Source: an uncultured Lachnospiraceae bacterium
GTDB lineage: Bacteria > Bacillota > Clostridia > Lachnospirales > Lachnospiraceae
Length of the DNA: 38,464 bases
Reading direction: 5' to 3'
Assembly: GCA_951800685.1 (NCBI GenBank)
Contig: CATOJY010000032.1
Coordinates: forward strand, 1-38,464
Shown here: positions 1 through 8,544 of the stretch, in pieces
Position numbering within the stretch: the first letter of the stretch is position 1
Layout of the letters: every line of letters begins with the position of its first letter
The notes under the pieces: model-generated
Told to the model about the DNA's origin: nothing
Seen by the model: the letters and a program-made list of their open reading frames with translations, nothing else
Database searches by the model: none
Program-made: the position numbers and the translations under genes

Positions 1-20
1 AATACCTTCACTTTCCATTC

Positions 21-46
21 GGCCGGCGTTCTGCGGCGGCCTTTTT
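21..46 (+). terminator. Rho-independent terminator of an upstream gene
   Basis: A G+C-rich stem (GGCCGGCG paired with CGGCGGCC, one G-G mismatch) closes a short TTCTG-type loop and is followed directly by five T. It would end a plus-strand transcript whose gene lies left of the window; no coding sequence of that gene is recognisable in bases 1-20. Confidence 0.6.
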
Positions 47-141
47 GTAGTGCTTATTTTTCAACCCGTATAAAATTTTCAAAGTTCTCTAATTTCTGCT
101 TGACTTTCTATTTGCAGACTATTTTATGATAAAATAATTTC

Positions 142-183
142 AAAAAAAGTAAAGCTATTTTGATACATCAAAATAGCTTTACT
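142..183 (-). terminator. Terminator of the mannoside/lyxose operon
   Basis: A perfect 16-bp inverted repeat (AGTAAAGCTATTTTGA and its complement, loop TACA, 148-183) is preceded on the plus strand by a run of A, so minus-strand transcripts end in a hairpin followed by U residues. It lies about 80 bases after the stop codon of the isomerase gene and closes the operon that starts near 8297. Confidence 0.85.
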
Positions 184-261
184 CTTTCACCAATTATCCT
201 ATTGCAAAATAATTACTTTCTCATGCAGTTACAGTACATCCAGTTTTCTCTGGTCCGTCTT

Positions 262-957
262 TCACTCTACATACTGTGGCGCTTTTTCATATTCATTGCA
301 TAATAATCTGTATGGCTTTTCATCTTCCTCGATACTAGGAAATCTCCCTACGGATTCATAAAAGCGGTTGTCATTGTCATCATCATTACACATCGATATC
401 TCTCCGATCAGGACGGGACCACCCGAAGCAGGCATCTGGAATTCATGGTACATGTAGGGATAGATCGTGATACTCTGTCCCGGTTTTAATAAAACTCTGC
501 TGCCGGCTTTCACGCTATAATGATGTCCGTCCGTATGAACCTCCACATCTGTGTCCAGCCGGTTCCCATCCTCGTCTCCGTTATACACCTTAATGTAGAG
601 ATCATTGCCGCCCCTGTTCACGATGTCCTCCATCTTATTCCAATGATAGTGCATAGGTGCACTCTGCCCTTCATACATCATCAACAGCTTTTCCGCATAA
701 GGTTTCGGATACTTGTCTTTCTGCCTCATATTTCCATTGCGGATCGTAAACAGGGAAAAACCGATCTCATCAAATCTTCCCAGTCCAAAATCTGTAATAT
801 CCCATCCCAATTTATTATCCGCGATTTCCTCATACCCTTCTTCCATCTGTTTCCACTTATCCACATCCCAAAAACCAAATTCCGGGATTTCAAACCCTCT
901 TTCCTTGATCAGCGTCTCCATATCTTTGATGACCTGGTTGATCTTTGACCTTTTCAC
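262..957 (-). CDS. D-lyxose ketol-isomerase family protein (lyxose/mannose isomerase)
   Basis: A 231-residue cupin-type sugar isomerase of the D-lyxose isomerase family. Known members convert D-lyxose to D-xylulose and D-mannose to D-fructose with a divalent metal. The metal site is visible as H103-x-H105 and E110 in PMHYHWNKMED, plus H171 in MYHEFQMP; all four ligands are present. The start is a GTG with GGAGG nine bases upstream, inside the end of the preceding gene (the stop codons and start lie within a few bases), so translation is probably coupled. It is the last gene of the sugar operon. Next to an alpha-mannosidase its likely job is mannose to fructose, but that substrate choice is inferred; lyxose would fit the fold equally well. 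Confidence 0.88.
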   Translation of the reverse strand: MKRSKINQVIKDMETLIKERGFEIPEFGFWDVDKWKQMEEGYEEIADNKLGWDITDFGLGRFDEIGFSLFTIRNGNMRQKDKYPKPYAEKLLMMYEGQSAPMHYHWNKMEDIVNRGGNDLYIKVYNGDEDGNRLDTDVEVHTDGHHYSVKAGSRVLLKPGQSITIYPYMYHEFQMPASGGPVLIGEISMCNDDDNDNRFYESVGRFPSIEEDEKPYRLLCNEYEKAPQYVE

Positions 958-958
958 C

Positions 959-1972
959 TCATCGTTCCTCCAGTCTTTCGTTAATTGCTTTCTTCCAATC
1001 AGTATAATTTTCGAAGAAATCCAGCCTGATCCAGAAGTTTCGTTCTTCTCCCGGCTGTAAATATTCCAACCGTCCCTGTTCCTTCCAGGCCTTTCTGCCC
1101 TCCGGATTGCAGTTGCCAGGTTCCAGTCCCATTACATAATCCCGGATTCCCATCATCTTCCACTGTGTGAAGCTTGGCAGCATCTGCGCGTCATAACGCA
1201 TGAGAAACCCTGCCCGGTTCCCAGGATGGAACACTCCCGCCTTTCCCACTGCACTCATCTTATGGTAAAAGCATTGTTCCTGATAAGCCCGCTGCGGCTC
1301 TTCAACCCTATGCCATTCCTTGATTCCTTTCTCTGCTTCCGCATCACGCGGAACCACTTCGTCAGACCCAATATAAAGCTCTGTCTCCTGGTCTAACAGA
1401 GGATATCCCACATTGAAATGATATAACAGCATCAGAGGCGTCTCCCGGTCACCTTCATTCAGAATCTTATCCCGGATCTCCATGACATTTTCTTTCAGCT
1501 GGCATACGATCGTCCTCTCCAGCACCAGCTTATCTCCAAACAAAGTTTCATCCCGCAGCGTGCCATGGATCTCTATTCTGTCTTCCTTCTGCTCCCAGTA
1601 GGAAGAGGACGCCGGAATATGGGAGATCGTCCCATGAAGCGTCAGCTCTTCCCCCTCCTCCACGCAGGGAACCCCCACCTGCCTTAAGCCGCAGGTGGTC
1701 AGGAATCCACAAGTAAAAGATTTCAGGAACTCTTTGCCCTTTTCCTGGAAATAAGCCGGCGCAACATACCCGGCCGCTGACAGGTAAGAGCAGTTTAGTC
1801 CTTTGAAAGACAGTCTTCCTATATCCATGCCTCTCTGCGGCAGCACGAAAAAGTCCAATCCTTTCTGGTTGCGCGCCTCATAGAGTTTCATGCCGTCTCC
1901 CTTTCCGCCGACAATCTGAAATTCTTCCACACCGCTAAGCTGCAGTGGACATCCCACATGAATATCTGTCAT
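959..1972 (-). CDS. DUF4432 family protein (aldose epimerase-like fold)
   Basis: A 337-residue protein of the DUF4432 family, related in fold to galactose mutarotases. Typical features are the LPQRGMDIGRL segment near the N-terminus, the NVGYPLL segment in the middle and a late GLEPGN motif. The chosen start is the second ATG, which has GGAG six bases upstream; the first ATG at 1984 has no ribosome binding site. It sits 29 bases after the alpha-mannosidase and overlaps the translation signals of the isomerase, so it belongs to the same operon. A role as mutarotase, opening or interconverting anomers of the released sugar before isomerisation, is inference. No signal peptide is visible, so it should be cytoplasmic. 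Confidence 0.75.
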   Translation of the reverse strand: MTDIHVGCPLQLSGVEEFQIVGGKGDGMKLYEARNQKGLDFFVLPQRGMDIGRLSFKGLNCSYLSAAGYVAPAYFQEKGKEFLKSFTCGFLTTCGLRQVGVPCVEEGEELTLHGTISHIPASSSYWEQKEDRIEIHGTLRDETLFGDKLVLERTIVCQLKENVMEIRDKILNEGDRETPLMLLYHFNVGYPLLDQETELYIGSDEVVPRDAEAEKGIKEWHRVEEPQRAYQEQCFYHKMSAVGKAGVFHPGNRAGFLMRYDAQMLPSFTQWKMMGIRDYVMGLEPGNCNPEGRKAWKEQGRLEYLQPGEERNFWIRLDFFENYTDWKKAINERLEER

Positions 1973-2001
1973 ATAAGTCTCCATTCTAGAGCGTTTACAA
2001 G

Positions 2002-4797
2002 TTAAATTTTCACTTTCAACGTCACGATTTCATACGGTTTCAAAGAAACCACCACTCGTCCTTCCGACGTCTGTACTGCTTCCAGTTCCCGTTCCAGCAG
2101 ATCGGTCTTTACCGCTGCCTGTACTGGTTTTGCAAAGATAAGCGCCGCATTCTCTTCTTTTCCTTCTGCTTCATACAGACGCACAACCAGTTCCTCTGTA
2201 TTCTCCGCTGTCTTCAAGGAAGATACCAAAACGCCCTCTCCCTCTACTTCCAAATAAGAAGCTTCCGGTCTCAGTGCACCCTGATGACGGCCTCCTGACA
2301 CCACATCCATAGTGCAGTTATACTCTCTAAATTTCTGTTGCAGGCTGGCTTTGCTTTCTTTTCCGTCTAAGAAGCTCACACAGAACTCACCAGGGCAGAT
2401 ACCATTCTCCGGATAAAGGTCCGGGTCATAGGGAGAACGCAGAAGCGCCAGCGCGATCGTATTGTCCTCGCAGCGATAACCATACGTATTCTTACTAGAG
2501 AGTGCAATGCCCCTCTTGCCCTGTTCGTCGAATGCAGCCGTAAAGGAGAGCGCGGGTGTGTCTGTTCCCATCTCCTTCCTTTCCATCAAGCCAAAAGGAA
2601 TATCCTGGAGATATGCCTGATTCTGGTAGGGCAGCGGCATACAGAACTGCAGTCTCGGTACGCCCGTCTCCTCATTGCCAATCTCATGCCAATCACATGT
2701 CACTTTATAATTCAAGTATCTGCATCCCGCATCCAGGGAAACTTCTACCTGCAGATCAGAATGACGGAATTTCCCCTGGAAACAAAGGCTGTTTCTCAGT
2801 TTCCCATACTGCATGGTGATCTCCAGATCCTCATGGACGCTTTCCACCGTCTTGAAACGTCCTACCAGCCAGGATGACATCTCTGAACGCCACTCGGAAA
2901 CAGCCTTATGATTTGCTTCCATCACAAACTGGAAAATACCAGTCTTTCTGCTGCCATCAACCAGCTCTTCTCCTGTCTCCTTATCCAGTACGGAAACGAT
3001 GCTCGCATCCACTTTATCGAAAGATACCCGCAGGAACTCATTTTCTAACACAAACTGCTCTTTCTCCTGATGTCTTCTCTCCCAGTGGAACGCAACCGGC
3101 AGCTTCTTCAACTCTCCTTCTGTCAGCTTCAGCGTTGTATAGCCAAATCCCGGAACACTCACCTGTACCAACAGTTTCATATAATTATGGAACCAGTAAT
3201 CATGGAAGCCCTGATCCAATACTTGGCAGGGAACCTCTTTGCCGTTGGCGTCTGTGATCTGAATCCTGTCCACATCTCCATACCACTCCCAGAGCAGCAT
3301 CTCCACATTCTGTGTCCTCGCCTTGGCCGTTGGATTAAATACATGGAAAATACGGGTATTGCCGGATCCTCGTTCCACCTGGCCGGAACCCACGCCAGCC
3401 CCATAGGCTCTGGCAAGATCTGGTTCATTTAAGCTAATCTCTTCTTCTTTCACAATCAATTCCGTATTAATCCGGTCTGCAATATATTCATATGCATGGT
3501 TTCTCATGCTGTCGGACGCAGCTTTTACCTCCTGGTACACGCCCAATGCATACTCCCTTGTCGCCCGCACGCCAGAACCAGTGACAATATCATGGAACTG
3601 GTTGAGCAAGGTCTTCTGCCACGTCTCTTCCATCATCTTGTGGGGATATGTTTTTCCTTCCAAAGCGGCAAGCGCACTGAAGGTTTCCGCCTTATACATC
3701 AGTTCTTCTGAACGCCTGTTTCCATTCTTATTACGGCTTTGTGAAGTAAAGCAGCCGTCAAAAATACAGTTCATCTCACCTTCATAGACTGGAAGCTGTG
3801 CCTTGTATGGCTCTACCGCCTCAAAGAATTCCCGGTAGGTAGTAAAGGTAAAGGTCGGATAGATCGGCCACTGGTTCATATCGATCAGACGGGATACGTC
3901 TCTTCTGGTAGGTCCACCGCCATGATCACCGACACCATATACCTGAAGTGTCTTCTTCACTCCAGTCAGCTCAGCGGTTGCAAATACATGAAACGCCATA
4001 TCCCGTTTCGTGTCCATATTATAAAAATTGCGTTCCCGGTTGACCAAAACTTCCGCTCCTGACGGTGAACGCCAGACATAAAGCTGGTACTCACAATCGT
4101 TCATCCCCCGGCAGTGATAATAATATTTCACATTGGCATTTCTTAAAATTTCCGGTATATTTACATGATGGCCAAACGTATCCGGCTCAAAATCCAGGAC
4201 CATGTCATCCAGAGAAATGCCAAGCAGCTCTGACAAATACTTCTTTGCATACAAAAGCTGTCTCACCGCGCTCTCACCATTGGGCATATTCTTGTCCGCC
4301 TCCACCCATGTAGATGCCGAAACCTCCCATCTGCCTTCTTGCACTCTCGCCTTAACTTTCTCTAACAGTTCTGGCGCATAGTCTTCCAGAATCTTATAAA
4401 CAGAAGCCTGGGACTGGGAAAACTTAAAGTCAGGGTACTCTTCCATAATCTGCAGGATCGACTTTGTCGTATCCAGAACCACCTTTACGGTCTCATCCCA
4501 TCCCCACTGCCAGTTCATGTCAATATGGGCGTGCGCTGCGCACATTGCTTCATATTCTTTGGCTTTGGGAGATAAAGGCATCAGGATCTTCTCCGCCTCT
4601 TCCATGATCTGCCTGGTAATGATCCCATCCTTCTCGCAGGACGCTGCCACATAATCTTCCGCTTCCCTGATCAGGTCATCATATTGATGCCCATTTTGCT
4701 CTGAAAGCAGCATTGCAAACTGCATCTCAGACACGAGTCTTCTCTGGAAATAACTCTTTTTCTCACTTTTATCTATGTTGATCAATCTCTCAAGCAT
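2002..4797 (-). CDS. Alpha-mannosidase, glycoside hydrolase family 38
   Basis: A 931-residue GH38 retaining alpha-mannosidase. Zinc ligands H91 and D93 lie in AHIDMNWQWGW, the expected nucleophile D206 in EPDTFGHHVNIPEIL, and the third-strand zinc histidine H403 in NQFHDIVTGSG. The C-terminal half has the beta-sandwich domains usual for the family, and the length is normal for bacterial members. There is no signal peptide, so it should act in the cytoplasm on imported alpha-mannosides. The ATG at 4797 is preferred because AAAGGAG lies seven bases upstream; an in-frame TTG two codons earlier is less likely. It follows the permease genes after an 88-base gap and starts the enzymatic half of the operon. 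Confidence 0.95.
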   Translation of the reverse strand: MLERLINIDKSEKKSYFQRRLVSEMQFAMLLSEQNGHQYDDLIREAEDYVAASCEKDGIITRQIMEEAEKILMPLSPKAKEYEAMCAAHAHIDMNWQWGWDETVKVVLDTTKSILQIMEEYPDFKFSQSQASVYKILEDYAPELLEKVKARVQEGRWEVSASTWVEADKNMPNGESAVRQLLYAKKYLSELLGISLDDMVLDFEPDTFGHHVNIPEILRNANVKYYYHCRGMNDCEYQLYVWRSPSGAEVLVNRERNFYNMDTKRDMAFHVFATAELTGVKKTLQVYGVGDHGGGPTRRDVSRLIDMNQWPIYPTFTFTTYREFFEAVEPYKAQLPVYEGEMNCIFDGCFTSQSRNKNGNRRSEELMYKAETFSALAALEGKTYPHKMMEETWQKTLLNQFHDIVTGSGVRATREYALGVYQEVKAASDSMRNHAYEYIADRINTELIVKEEEISLNEPDLARAYGAGVGSGQVERGSGNTRIFHVFNPTAKARTQNVEMLLWEWYGDVDRIQITDANGKEVPCQVLDQGFHDYWFHNYMKLLVQVSVPGFGYTTLKLTEGELKKLPVAFHWERRHQEKEQFVLENEFLRVSFDKVDASIVSVLDKETGEELVDGSRKTGIFQFVMEANHKAVSEWRSEMSSWLVGRFKTVESVHEDLEITMQYGKLRNSLCFQGKFRHSDLQVEVSLDAGCRYLNYKVTCDWHEIGNEETGVPRLQFCMPLPYQNQAYLQDIPFGLMERKEMGTDTPALSFTAAFDEQGKRGIALSSKNTYGYRCEDNTIALALLRSPYDPDLYPENGICPGEFCVSFLDGKESKASLQQKFREYNCTMDVVSGGRHQGALRPEASYLEVEGEGVLVSSLKTAENTEELVVRLYEAEGKEENAALIFAKPVQAAVKTDLLERELEAVQTSEGRVVVSLKPYEIVTLKVKI

Positions 4798-4885
4798 AAA
4801 CAATCTCCTTTATTTTTATAATATTTTTAATATAACATTCGTTATTTTAATTCAAATAAATGACACGAGTTCTGTCACACTCAGA

Positions 4886-5731
4886 CTATCCCTTTACCGC
4901 TCCAGCTGTCAGTGCAGATACAATATATTTCTGTAAAAACAGGAACAGCAGCACGGTAGGCAGAATCGTTAGAATACTTGCCGCCGCAAGATAATGCGTG
5001 GTGATCTGCTGAAAAGTGGACTGCAGATTGACTAGCAGGCAGGCAAGCGGCATCTTACTAGGCGTATCCATCAGGATATAGGGTACTACAAACTGTGACC
5101 AGCTGCTGATGAACACCAGGAGCATTCCAGAGAAGATCCCCGGTCCAATGGTGGGTACAAGGATTCTCGTAACGACCTGCAGTCTGTGACAGCCGTCAAT
5201 ATAGGCTGCCTCATCCAATTCTGTTGGAATCGTGTCAAAAAAACTTTTCAGGAACCAAACCTGAAAGGGCGCCGAAATCGCAATATAGATCGCTATCAGT
5301 CCGACAGGTGAATTCAGCAGCCCAATCTTTGCAAAATACCGGTACAGAGGAATCACAATCACCAACGGGGAGATCATCTGAAACATTAAAATCAAAAACT
5401 GTACAAAAGAACTCCCCCGGAATCTTATCCTTGAAAAAGCATAGGCCGCCGGTACCGCGATCAGCATCGTCCCAATTATGGTCGCTACCGTTACAATCAG
5501 AGAATTCCATACCCCCCGCAGAATCTTCACCTGCTGCACCAGATAAGTATAATTGTCAATAGCCAGGGATTCCGGAAATAAGGACGGCGGGACCTGATAC
5601 AGTTCCGGGACCGTCTTAAAGGATAAAGAAAGTGTCCACAGGATCGGAAACAGGAAAAAAATAATGACCAGCGCAAAAACCAGATATAACATTAAATTCA
5701 CAATTCTTCTTTTCAACTTACCTTCTGTCAT
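4886..5731 (-). CDS. Carbohydrate ABC transporter permease, MalG type
   Basis: A 281-residue inner-membrane permease with six predicted transmembrane segments. The CUT1-family EAA loop is seen as DEAAYIDGCHRLQVVTRI about 90 residues before the C-terminus; it contacts the ATPase. The start has GAGGTG six bases upstream. It pairs with the MalF-type permease and the binding lipoprotein upstream. No ATPase is encoded in this operon, so a shared MsiK/UgpC-type ATPase elsewhere is the likely energy source (inference). The substrate is not readable from the permease, but the downstream GH38 enzyme points to an alpha-mannoside. Confidence 0.93.
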   Translation of the reverse strand: MTEGKLKRRIVNLMLYLVFALVIIFFLFPILWTLSLSFKTVPELYQVPPSLFPESLAIDNYTYLVQQVKILRGVWNSLIVTVATIIGTMLIAVPAAYAFSRIRFRGSSFVQFLILMFQMISPLVIVIPLYRYFAKIGLLNSPVGLIAIYIAISAPFQVWFLKSFFDTIPTELDEAAYIDGCHRLQVVTRILVPTIGPGIFSGMLLVFISSWSQFVVPYILMDTPSKMPLACLLVNLQSTFQQITTHYLAAASILTILPTVLLFLFLQKYIVSALTAGAVKG

Positions 5732-5760
5732 GCTTGCACCTCATTTCTACCTTGACACAT

Positions 5761-5870
5761 GCACCCCTCAAAAAGCCGGATATAAGTATCATATCGCGCA
5801 CATGCGGCACAGCCGCAAGGCTTATGTACGCCCGGCGCAGCGAGTGCGCAGAGCTGTTGCGTAGGTGTTC
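5761..5870. repeat. Structured G+C-rich intergenic element between permease genes (REP-like)
   Basis: The 142-base gap between the two permease genes is unusually long for a transporter operon and holds a block much richer in G+C than nearby spacers. It contains the stem TGCGGC-ACA-GCCGCA (5803-5817) and the stem GCGCA-GCGAG-TGCGC (5835-5849). Short palindromic blocks of this type are common as dispersed intergenic repeats. Only one copy is seen in this window, so its repeat nature is inferred. Confidence 0.4.
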
Positions 5871-5873
5871 TTT

Positions 5874-6773
5874 TCATGCATCATTCTCCCTATTCATAAA
5901 AAAGTAAAAAACACTGAAAACAATATTGATACACAGAAGCATAATCGCCACAGCACAACCTCCGCCCAGATCCAGCTGCTGAAAAATATTCCGGTATACG
6001 CTGAGCACCAGAACCTCCGTTGATCTGCCGGGTCCTCCACCCGTCAAGGGCATGATCATATCAAAAGTATTAAACGTATTGATGATATTTAACAGTATAT
6101 TGATCATGATCACCGACTTCATACCAGGTATGATAATATGGAACAGCCGTTTGACCTCCGTAGCCCCATCAATACTTGCCGCTTCTATGAGCTGCTTGTC
6201 TACTGTCTTCACCCCCGCATATAGCAGGATCATACTCTGCGCCGTTCCTCTCCACACATTGGCAATGGAGGTAGACAACAGGGCCGTATCCGGATCGGAT
6301 AAGAAGGCAACCGGGCCTGTTCCACACAGAGACAGAAGATAATTAAGAATACCGGAACCACTCTCCGCGTATAAGATCTTCCAAATAATACCGATCGCTA
6401 CCCCCGGAATCGCCCAGGACACTAAAGAGATCGTCCTCGTAAGCACAGTTCCTCTCATATGCCTATCTTCCGCCGCATTCACAGCCAACGCAATCAGAAA
6501 CCCCAGCAGGAACTGAAACACTACGCTGAACGTCACAAAGAAGAAAGTCACAAACAATACATCCCCAAAGGCTTTGTCCTGAAAGATCTTCAAATAGGAA
6601 TTCAGCGTAAAGCCATTCCCCGCCGGATTGGTCATCGTAGCATCCGTGAAACTTGTCTTGATCACATCCGCCAGCGGGATCAAATAGAAAACCCCCAACA
6701 CGAGAAAGATGGGCGCCAGCCAGGGGATAGGCCCCCGGCTGAATTTTTGCAACAAATTTTTATCTTTCCGCAT
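5874..6773 (-). CDS. Carbohydrate ABC transporter permease, MalF/UgpA type
   Basis: A 299-residue membrane protein with about six transmembrane helices and the CUT1 EAA loop EAASIDGATEVKRLFHIIIP. The start chosen is the ATG of MRKDKNLLQ, 16 bases after the binding-protein stop codon and with AAGGGTGA upstream; longer in-frame starts would overlap the previous gene. The MPLTGGGPGRSTEVL stretch is typical of MalF-type partners. It forms the heterodimeric channel with the MalG-type permease encoded next in the operon. Confidence 0.93.
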   Translation of the reverse strand: MRKDKNLLQKFSRGPIPWLAPIFLVLGVFYLIPLADVIKTSFTDATMTNPAGNGFTLNSYLKIFQDKAFGDVLFVTFFFVTFSVVFQFLLGFLIALAVNAAEDRHMRGTVLTRTISLVSWAIPGVAIGIIWKILYAESGSGILNYLLSLCGTGPVAFLSDPDTALLSTSIANVWRGTAQSMILLYAGVKTVDKQLIEAASIDGATEVKRLFHIIIPGMKSVIMINILLNIINTFNTFDMIMPLTGGGPGRSTEVLVLSVYRNIFQQLDLGGGCAVAIMLLCINIVFSVFYFFMNRENDA

Positions 6774-6789
6774 ACTTTCACCCTTACTG

Positions 6790-8211
6790 TTATTGTTTTG
6801 CATATTCCGCATCCACATTTGCCGCCATCACATCCAATGCCTCCTGCGGCGTCTTGCTTCCATTGATCACATCCGCCAGCGCTACCTGGAATTCATTGGA
6901 GAAATACGTATACAGTGTCTTTGCCGGTCTTACATGACCATTCTGGAAGATCTCACGGAAAGCCAGTGCATTCGGATCATCTTTGAACCGGTCAGAAAGA
7001 TCATAGCTGGTCTCACGGCAAGGAAGATTGCCACTTGCAGATGTATATCCCACATTTCCTTCGTCACTTATAAACATGTCAATCACAAACTGCGCCGCCA
7101 GTTCCCGTTTCACCTCATCCTGTGTAAATACGCCGTAGGTCCATCCGCCACAGCAGGTAGAAGGTGCGCATCCCTCTTTGTAAGGAACATCCACAATGCC
7201 GTACATTTCATTGAAATTATCCTGGCCTATTACAGCGCCAACCTGCGTCGCCAACCAGCTTCCGCCTACAAACATTGCCACCTGGCCCGATGCGATATCC
7301 TCAATCATATCACCGTCTGTCATAAAGGAAGTCACGCGCTGGGGTGTTATTCCTGTGTCGATCGTCTTCTTCAAGAATTCAAACGTATTTAACATTGCCT
7401 CCTGATTCGCACCTTCATTGAAGATGGGTTTTCCTGCATCATCAAAGATCTCTCCTCCCTGTCCCCAGAACCACGGCAGAATATCGCAGGAAGTCGTCTC
7501 ATTCTTACCTGCAGGATAGAGGAAAGAATATCCCTCTTCTTTCAAAGGTTCCATCACCGTAAAGAGTTCTTCCCAGGTAACTGGAGGTGTCTCTACCAGA
7601 TCCTTACGGTAATAAAGCGCTCTGACATCTGTGTCGTACCACATCGCCAGCACTTCATCTTCCGGCTTCATCATGTTCTGTGCAAAAGGGAACCAACTGT
7701 CCAGCGGAATATTGTTCTTCTCCAGGATGTCCCCGATCGGCTGCAGATAGTCATAATACTGCAGCAGGAAGAAACTGTCGATAACCGCCACGTCCGGCGC
7801 TGTCCCATTAGCTGCCTGTGTCAGCAGTTTCGCCATCGCATCGTTGATCTGCGTACCACTGGCCGTCAGAGTAATCTTTACTTCCGGATGCTCTTTCACG
7901 AATTTGATCGCTCTTTCTTTCATCCAATCCGCCACAGGCTGGTTTGCACTGTCAAATCCTTCCTGCGCAAGCCATGTGATCTCGATCGTCGCATCGTCAT
8001 ACCCAACACCATCTGTTGTCAGGGTAGGCTCTCCACGATCGCCCGCATCCGCTGTGTCTGTGTCACCTGTTGCTGCTTCCGTTTCCTGTGGTGCAGCCTC
8101 GCTGCCCGTACCAGCCGCCGTCTCTCCAGAGTCCCCCTTGTTCCCACAGCCTTGCAGCATAGAAGCCACCATCGCTACTGCCAATAATGTACCCAATACT
8201 CTCTTCTTCAT
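6790..8211 (-). CDS. Extracellular sugar-binding lipoprotein, ABC type 1
   Basis: A 473-residue solute-binding protein of the bacterial extracellular solute-binding family 1. The start is the ATG of MKKRVLGTLL with AAAGGAG upstream; the 39 extra residues possible in frame are not supported by a ribosome binding site. The signal peptide ends in a lipobox MLQGC, followed by an acidic Gly/Ser/Thr linker to about residue 60, as usual for lipoproteins tethered outside Gram-positive membranes. It is the first gene of the operon, just below the promoter at 8297-8325. The ligand is unknown; the operon context suggests mannose-containing oligosaccharides. Confidence 0.93.
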   Translation of the reverse strand: MKKRVLGTLLAVAMVASMLQGCGNKGDSGETAAGTGSEAAPQETEAATGDTDTADAGDRGEPTLTTDGVGYDDATIEITWLAQEGFDSANQPVADWMKERAIKFVKEHPEVKITLTASGTQINDAMAKLLTQAANGTAPDVAVIDSFFLLQYYDYLQPIGDILEKNNIPLDSWFPFAQNMMKPEDEVLAMWYDTDVRALYYRKDLVETPPVTWEELFTVMEPLKEEGYSFLYPAGKNETTSCDILPWFWGQGGEIFDDAGKPIFNEGANQEAMLNTFEFLKKTIDTGITPQRVTSFMTDGDMIEDIASGQVAMFVGGSWLATQVGAVIGQDNFNEMYGIVDVPYKEGCAPSTCCGGWTYGVFTQDEVKRELAAQFVIDMFISDEGNVGYTSASGNLPCRETSYDLSDRFKDDPNALAFREIFQNGHVRPAKTLYTYFSNEFQVALADVINGSKTPQEALDVMAANVDAEYAKQ

Positions 8212-8295
8212 AACAATCTCCTTTCTCGGCACTTTTATTGCGCATCCTGTCATCTGTTTTCTCTCTGACATCGTGCGCTTTTTATTTGATATATT

Positions 8296-8319
8296 TATTA
8301 AACTCTTTTTATTAACTTT
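8296..8319 (+). promoter_or_regulatory. Candidate ROK-regulator operator, copy 1
   Basis: An A+T-rich 24-bp sequence with two TATTAA units 14 bases apart. It matches the copy at 8446-8469 in 22 of 24 positions, and both differences are C versus T. It overlays the -10 and spacer of the operon promoter. The link to the ROK protein is inferred from position. Confidence 0.55.
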
Positions 8320-8325
8320 TGTCAA
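8297..8325 (-). promoter_or_regulatory. Sigma-70-type promoter of the mannoside operon
   Basis: On the minus strand a perfect -35 TTGACA (8325-8320) is followed after 17 bases by TTTAAT (8302-8297), five of six matches to the -10 consensus. It lies about 86 bases before the binding-protein start codon. The 24-bp repeat at 8296-8319 covers the spacer and the -10, so binding there would block RNA polymerase. Confidence 0.75.
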
Positions 8326-8435
8326 CAATTATCGTCATAATTTTTCTTTTAACGACATATTTTTTTAATTTTTGTGCATTTTACATATATTGTCTGTTAT
8401 TTTAACTTGATTTATCCATCCAACACAGCATATAA

Positions 8436-8465
8436 TTGACATAAATATTAAATTCTTTTTATTAA
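8436..8465 (+). promoter_or_regulatory. Candidate promoter of the ROK regulator gene
   Basis: A perfect TTGACA (8436-8441) is followed after 18 bases by TATTAA (8460-8465), four of six matches to the -10 consensus, about 80 bases before the ATG. The -10 falls inside the second copy of the 24-bp repeat, which suggests autoregulation. Confidence 0.5.
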
Positions 8466-8469
8466 TTTT
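8446..8469 (+). promoter_or_regulatory. Candidate ROK-regulator operator, copy 2
   Basis: Second copy of the 24-bp A+T-rich sequence, 150 bases from the first and in the same plus-strand orientation although the two promoters diverge. It covers the spacer and -10 of the candidate regulator promoter. Confidence 0.55.
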
Positions 8470-8544
8470 CCTTTTTATGGAAAATAAGGATCATTTTTGG
8501 TAAAATAAAGTTCACGAGAAAATACGGAGAAAACCCGAAAGGAA

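Noticed and set aside
6709..7392. 227-codon plus-strand open frame opposite the sugar-binding protein and permease
   Set aside because: Antisense to clear genes with family motifs; the translation is Cys/His/Arg-rich without any domain.
8212..8328. 39-residue N-terminal extension of the first sugar-binding lipoprotein
   Set aside because: It would put the signal peptide internally and would start inside the promoter; the ATG at 8211 has AAAGGAG.
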